Source of the DNA: Adiantum capillus-veneris
Lineage: Eukaryota > Streptophyta > Polypodiopsida > Polypodiales > Pteridaceae
Assembly: GCA_014529385.2 (NCBI GenBank)
Contig: CM043959.1
Span: 62,635,753-62,695,752 of the forward strand
Length of the DNA stretch: 60,000 nt
Direction of reading: 5' to 3'
Positions 58,001-60,000 of this stretch are shown here, piece by piece. The stretch's first letter is position 1. Each line of letters begins with the position of its first letter. The notes under the pieces are model-generated. The model had not been told where the DNA came from. It searched no databases and was given only the letters and a program-made list of their open reading frames with translations. Position numbers and translations under genes: made by a program.

Positions 58001-60000
58001 TTCTCTCCATGTTTCAATGGACCCTAGCTTGGACAAGTGGTAGACCTTTGCTTCTCTCTATGATTCAATAGAGTTTGCTTGGACAAGTGGTGGACCTTAG
58101 AACTCAAACCCCCATGTAAAACCTATCATGGTCACTCCAAGTGGTGAGAAAGAATAACCTTTAAAATATAGCCTTATAGGTTGGACAAGTGGTGGACCTT
58201 AACACCCAAATATTCTTAATATAATGACATAGAGTGGAAAAGTAGTGAATCTTGAGACAAAACCACTCATGCTACTAGCGATAATAGCTTGGACAAGTGG
58301 TGGAACTTGAACGTAAACCCCCCATGTTTCAATAGACTTAGCTTTGACAAATGGTGGAGCATCGTTGTCTCCATCTTTCAATGGAGCCTAGCTTGGACAA
58401 GTAGTGGACCTTTGTTTCTCTCTAGGTTTCAATAGAGTTAGCTTGGACAAGCTGTGGTGGACCTTGGAACCAAACCCCCATGTAAAACCTATCATGTTCA
58501 CTCCAAGTGGTGAGAAAGAATAACCTTAATGATATATCCTTATAGGTTGGACAAGTGGTGGACCTTAACACCCAGATATTCTTAATATAATGGCATAGAG
58601 TGGAAAAGTGGTGAATCTTGAGAGCAAACTACTCATGCTACTAGCGATAATAGGTTGGACAAGTGGTGGACCTTGAATGTAAACCCCCCATCTACAAAAT
58701 ATCGTGGGTTTAAGGTATTTAGATGGAGCCTAGCATCTTGGAGACATGGTGCACCTTGCTTCTCTTCATATTTCAATGGAGCCTATCTTGGACAAATGTT
58801 GGAGAATCCTTCTCTCCATGTTTCAATGGACCCTAGCTTGCAGAAGTGGTGGACCTTTGCTTCTCTCTATGTTTCAATAGAATAAGCTTGGACAAGTGGT
58901 GGACCTTGGAACCAAACCCCAATTTAAAACCTATCATGGTCACTCCAAGTCGTGAGAAATAATTACCTTTAAGATATAGCCTTATAGGTTGGACAAGTGG
59001 TGGACCTTAACACCCAGATATCCTTAATATAATGACATAGAGTGATAAAGTGGTGAATCTTGAGACAAAACCACTCATGCTACTAGCGGTAATAGCTTGG
59101 AAAAGTGGTGGACCTTGAACGTAAACCCCCCATGTTTCAATAGAGTTAGTTTCGAAAAATCATGGAGCATCCTTCTCTCCATGTTTCAATGGAGCCTAGC
59201 TTAGACAAGTGGTGGACCTTTGCTTCTCTCTATAATTCAATAGAGTTAGCTTGGACAAGTGGTGGAACTTGAAACGAAACCCCCATGGAAAACCTATCAT
59301 GGTCACTCCAAGTCGTAAGAAAGAATAACCTTTAAGAGGTAGCCTTATAGGTTGTACAAGTGCTGGACCTTAACACCCACATATTCTTAATACAATGACA
59401 TAGAGTGGAAAAGTGGTGAATCTTGAGACCACACCACTCAGGCTACTACCAATAATAGCTTGGACAAGTGTTGGACCTTGAATGTAAACCCCTCATCTAC
59501 GACGTATCATGGGTTTAATGTTTTTCGATGGACCCTAGCATCTTGGAGACATGGTGCAGCTTGCTTCTCGTTAGGTTTCAATGGAGCCTATCTTGGACAA
59601 ATGGTGGAGCATCCTTCTCTCCATGTTTCGATGGAGCCTAGCTTGGACAAGTGGTGGACCTTTGCTTCTCTCTCTGCTTCAATAGAGTTAGCTTGGACAA
59701 GTGGTGGAGCTTGGAACCAAACCCCCATATAAAACCTATCATGGTCACTCCAAGTGGTAAGAAAGAATAACCTTTAAGATATAGACTTATAGGTTGGACA
59801 AGTGGTGGACCTTGAATGTAAACCCCTCATCTACAAAATATGGTGGGTTTAGGGTATTTAGATGGACCCTAGCATCTTGGAGACATGGTGCACCTAACTT
59901 CTCTTCATGTTTCAATGGAGCCTATCTTGGACAAATGGTGGACCATCCTTCTCTCCACGTTTCAATGGACCCTAGCTTGGACAAGTGGTTGACCTTTGCT
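55025..60000. repeat. Satellite array, alternating 360/430-bp higher-order units
   Basis: It uses the same GGACAAGTGGTGGACCTT core as the 51-53 kb array. A landmark, AAACCTATCATGGTCACTCC, recurs about every 360-445 bases (near 56030, 56390, 56814, 57238, 57682, 58118, 58490, 58930, 59294, 59732). Long units contain CATCTTGGAGACATGGTGCA; short units lack it. Before 55700 the core occurs more sparsely in AT-rich DNA. The array runs off the window. Confidence 0.9.

Overview
This window looks like repeat-rich nuclear DNA of a land plant. The evidence is plant-type CACTA (En/Spm) transposons, Ty1/copia elements primed by initiator tRNA-Met, GT-AG introns, TATA boxes and AATAAA-type signals, very abundant CT/GA/CA microsatellites, and no bacterial gene organisation. 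A fern, lycophyte or bryophyte with a bloated genome would fit, but that placement is inference. I see no intact, confidently functional host gene. Almost everything recognisable is a transposon or a decayed gene.

Layout. 1-4.45 kb: decayed coding-like sequence, including one pseudogene (2947-4306) that keeps a TATA box, an intron and poly(A) signals. 4506-4826: a 321-bp inverted-repeat (MITE-like) element. 4990-6168, minus: a gene whose C-terminus is a histone H3 fold with centromeric-H3 features, after a very long Pro- and Lys/Glu-rich tail broken by three stops. 6.4-9.2 kb, minus: a multi-exon transposon-type gene of an uncharacterised family. 9.5-13.2 kb: microsatellites and one possible first exon.

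About 13.2-39.0 kb is best read as one large CACTA element, transcribed leftward and pulled apart by nested insertions. Its second ORF (14.3-15.2 kb), the DUF4216 and DUF4218 regions and the TNP2 C-terminal half (15.4-18.1 kb) lie left of a Copia pair. The TNP2 middle lies at 28.97-29.80 kb and the Cys-rich N-terminus at 34.43-34.51 kb. The Copia pair is an old minus-strand element (18126-28966) whose primer-binding leader was hit by a young plus-strand element of the same family (23314-28805). A second CACTA element (29802-34429) sits between the TNP2 middle and N-terminal segments. The reading frame resumes exactly when that element and one 3-bp target copy are removed. Telomere-like and other tandem arrays fill 34.6-38.4 kb.

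39.0-47.8 kb holds a small Cys/His-rich ORF, large microsatellites, one LTR with a primer-binding site, and about 5 kb of sequence with no recognisable gene. 47857-51085, minus, is a long plant transposon-type gene (DUF8039-like plus DUF7869-like) whose frame is broken only by three TGA codons. 51.2-53.0 kb and 55.0-60.0 kb are two higher-order versions of one satellite built on a core close to GGACAAGTGGTGGACCTT.

Functional relations: the CACTA and Copia genes encode their own mobility proteins, and none is intact here. The youngest Copia copy is closest, carrying a 4-bp duplication in gag-pol. Many premature stops fit C-to-T or G-to-A change (CAG/CAA to TAG/TAA, CGA or TGG to TGA), as expected for old, cytosine-methylated DNA.
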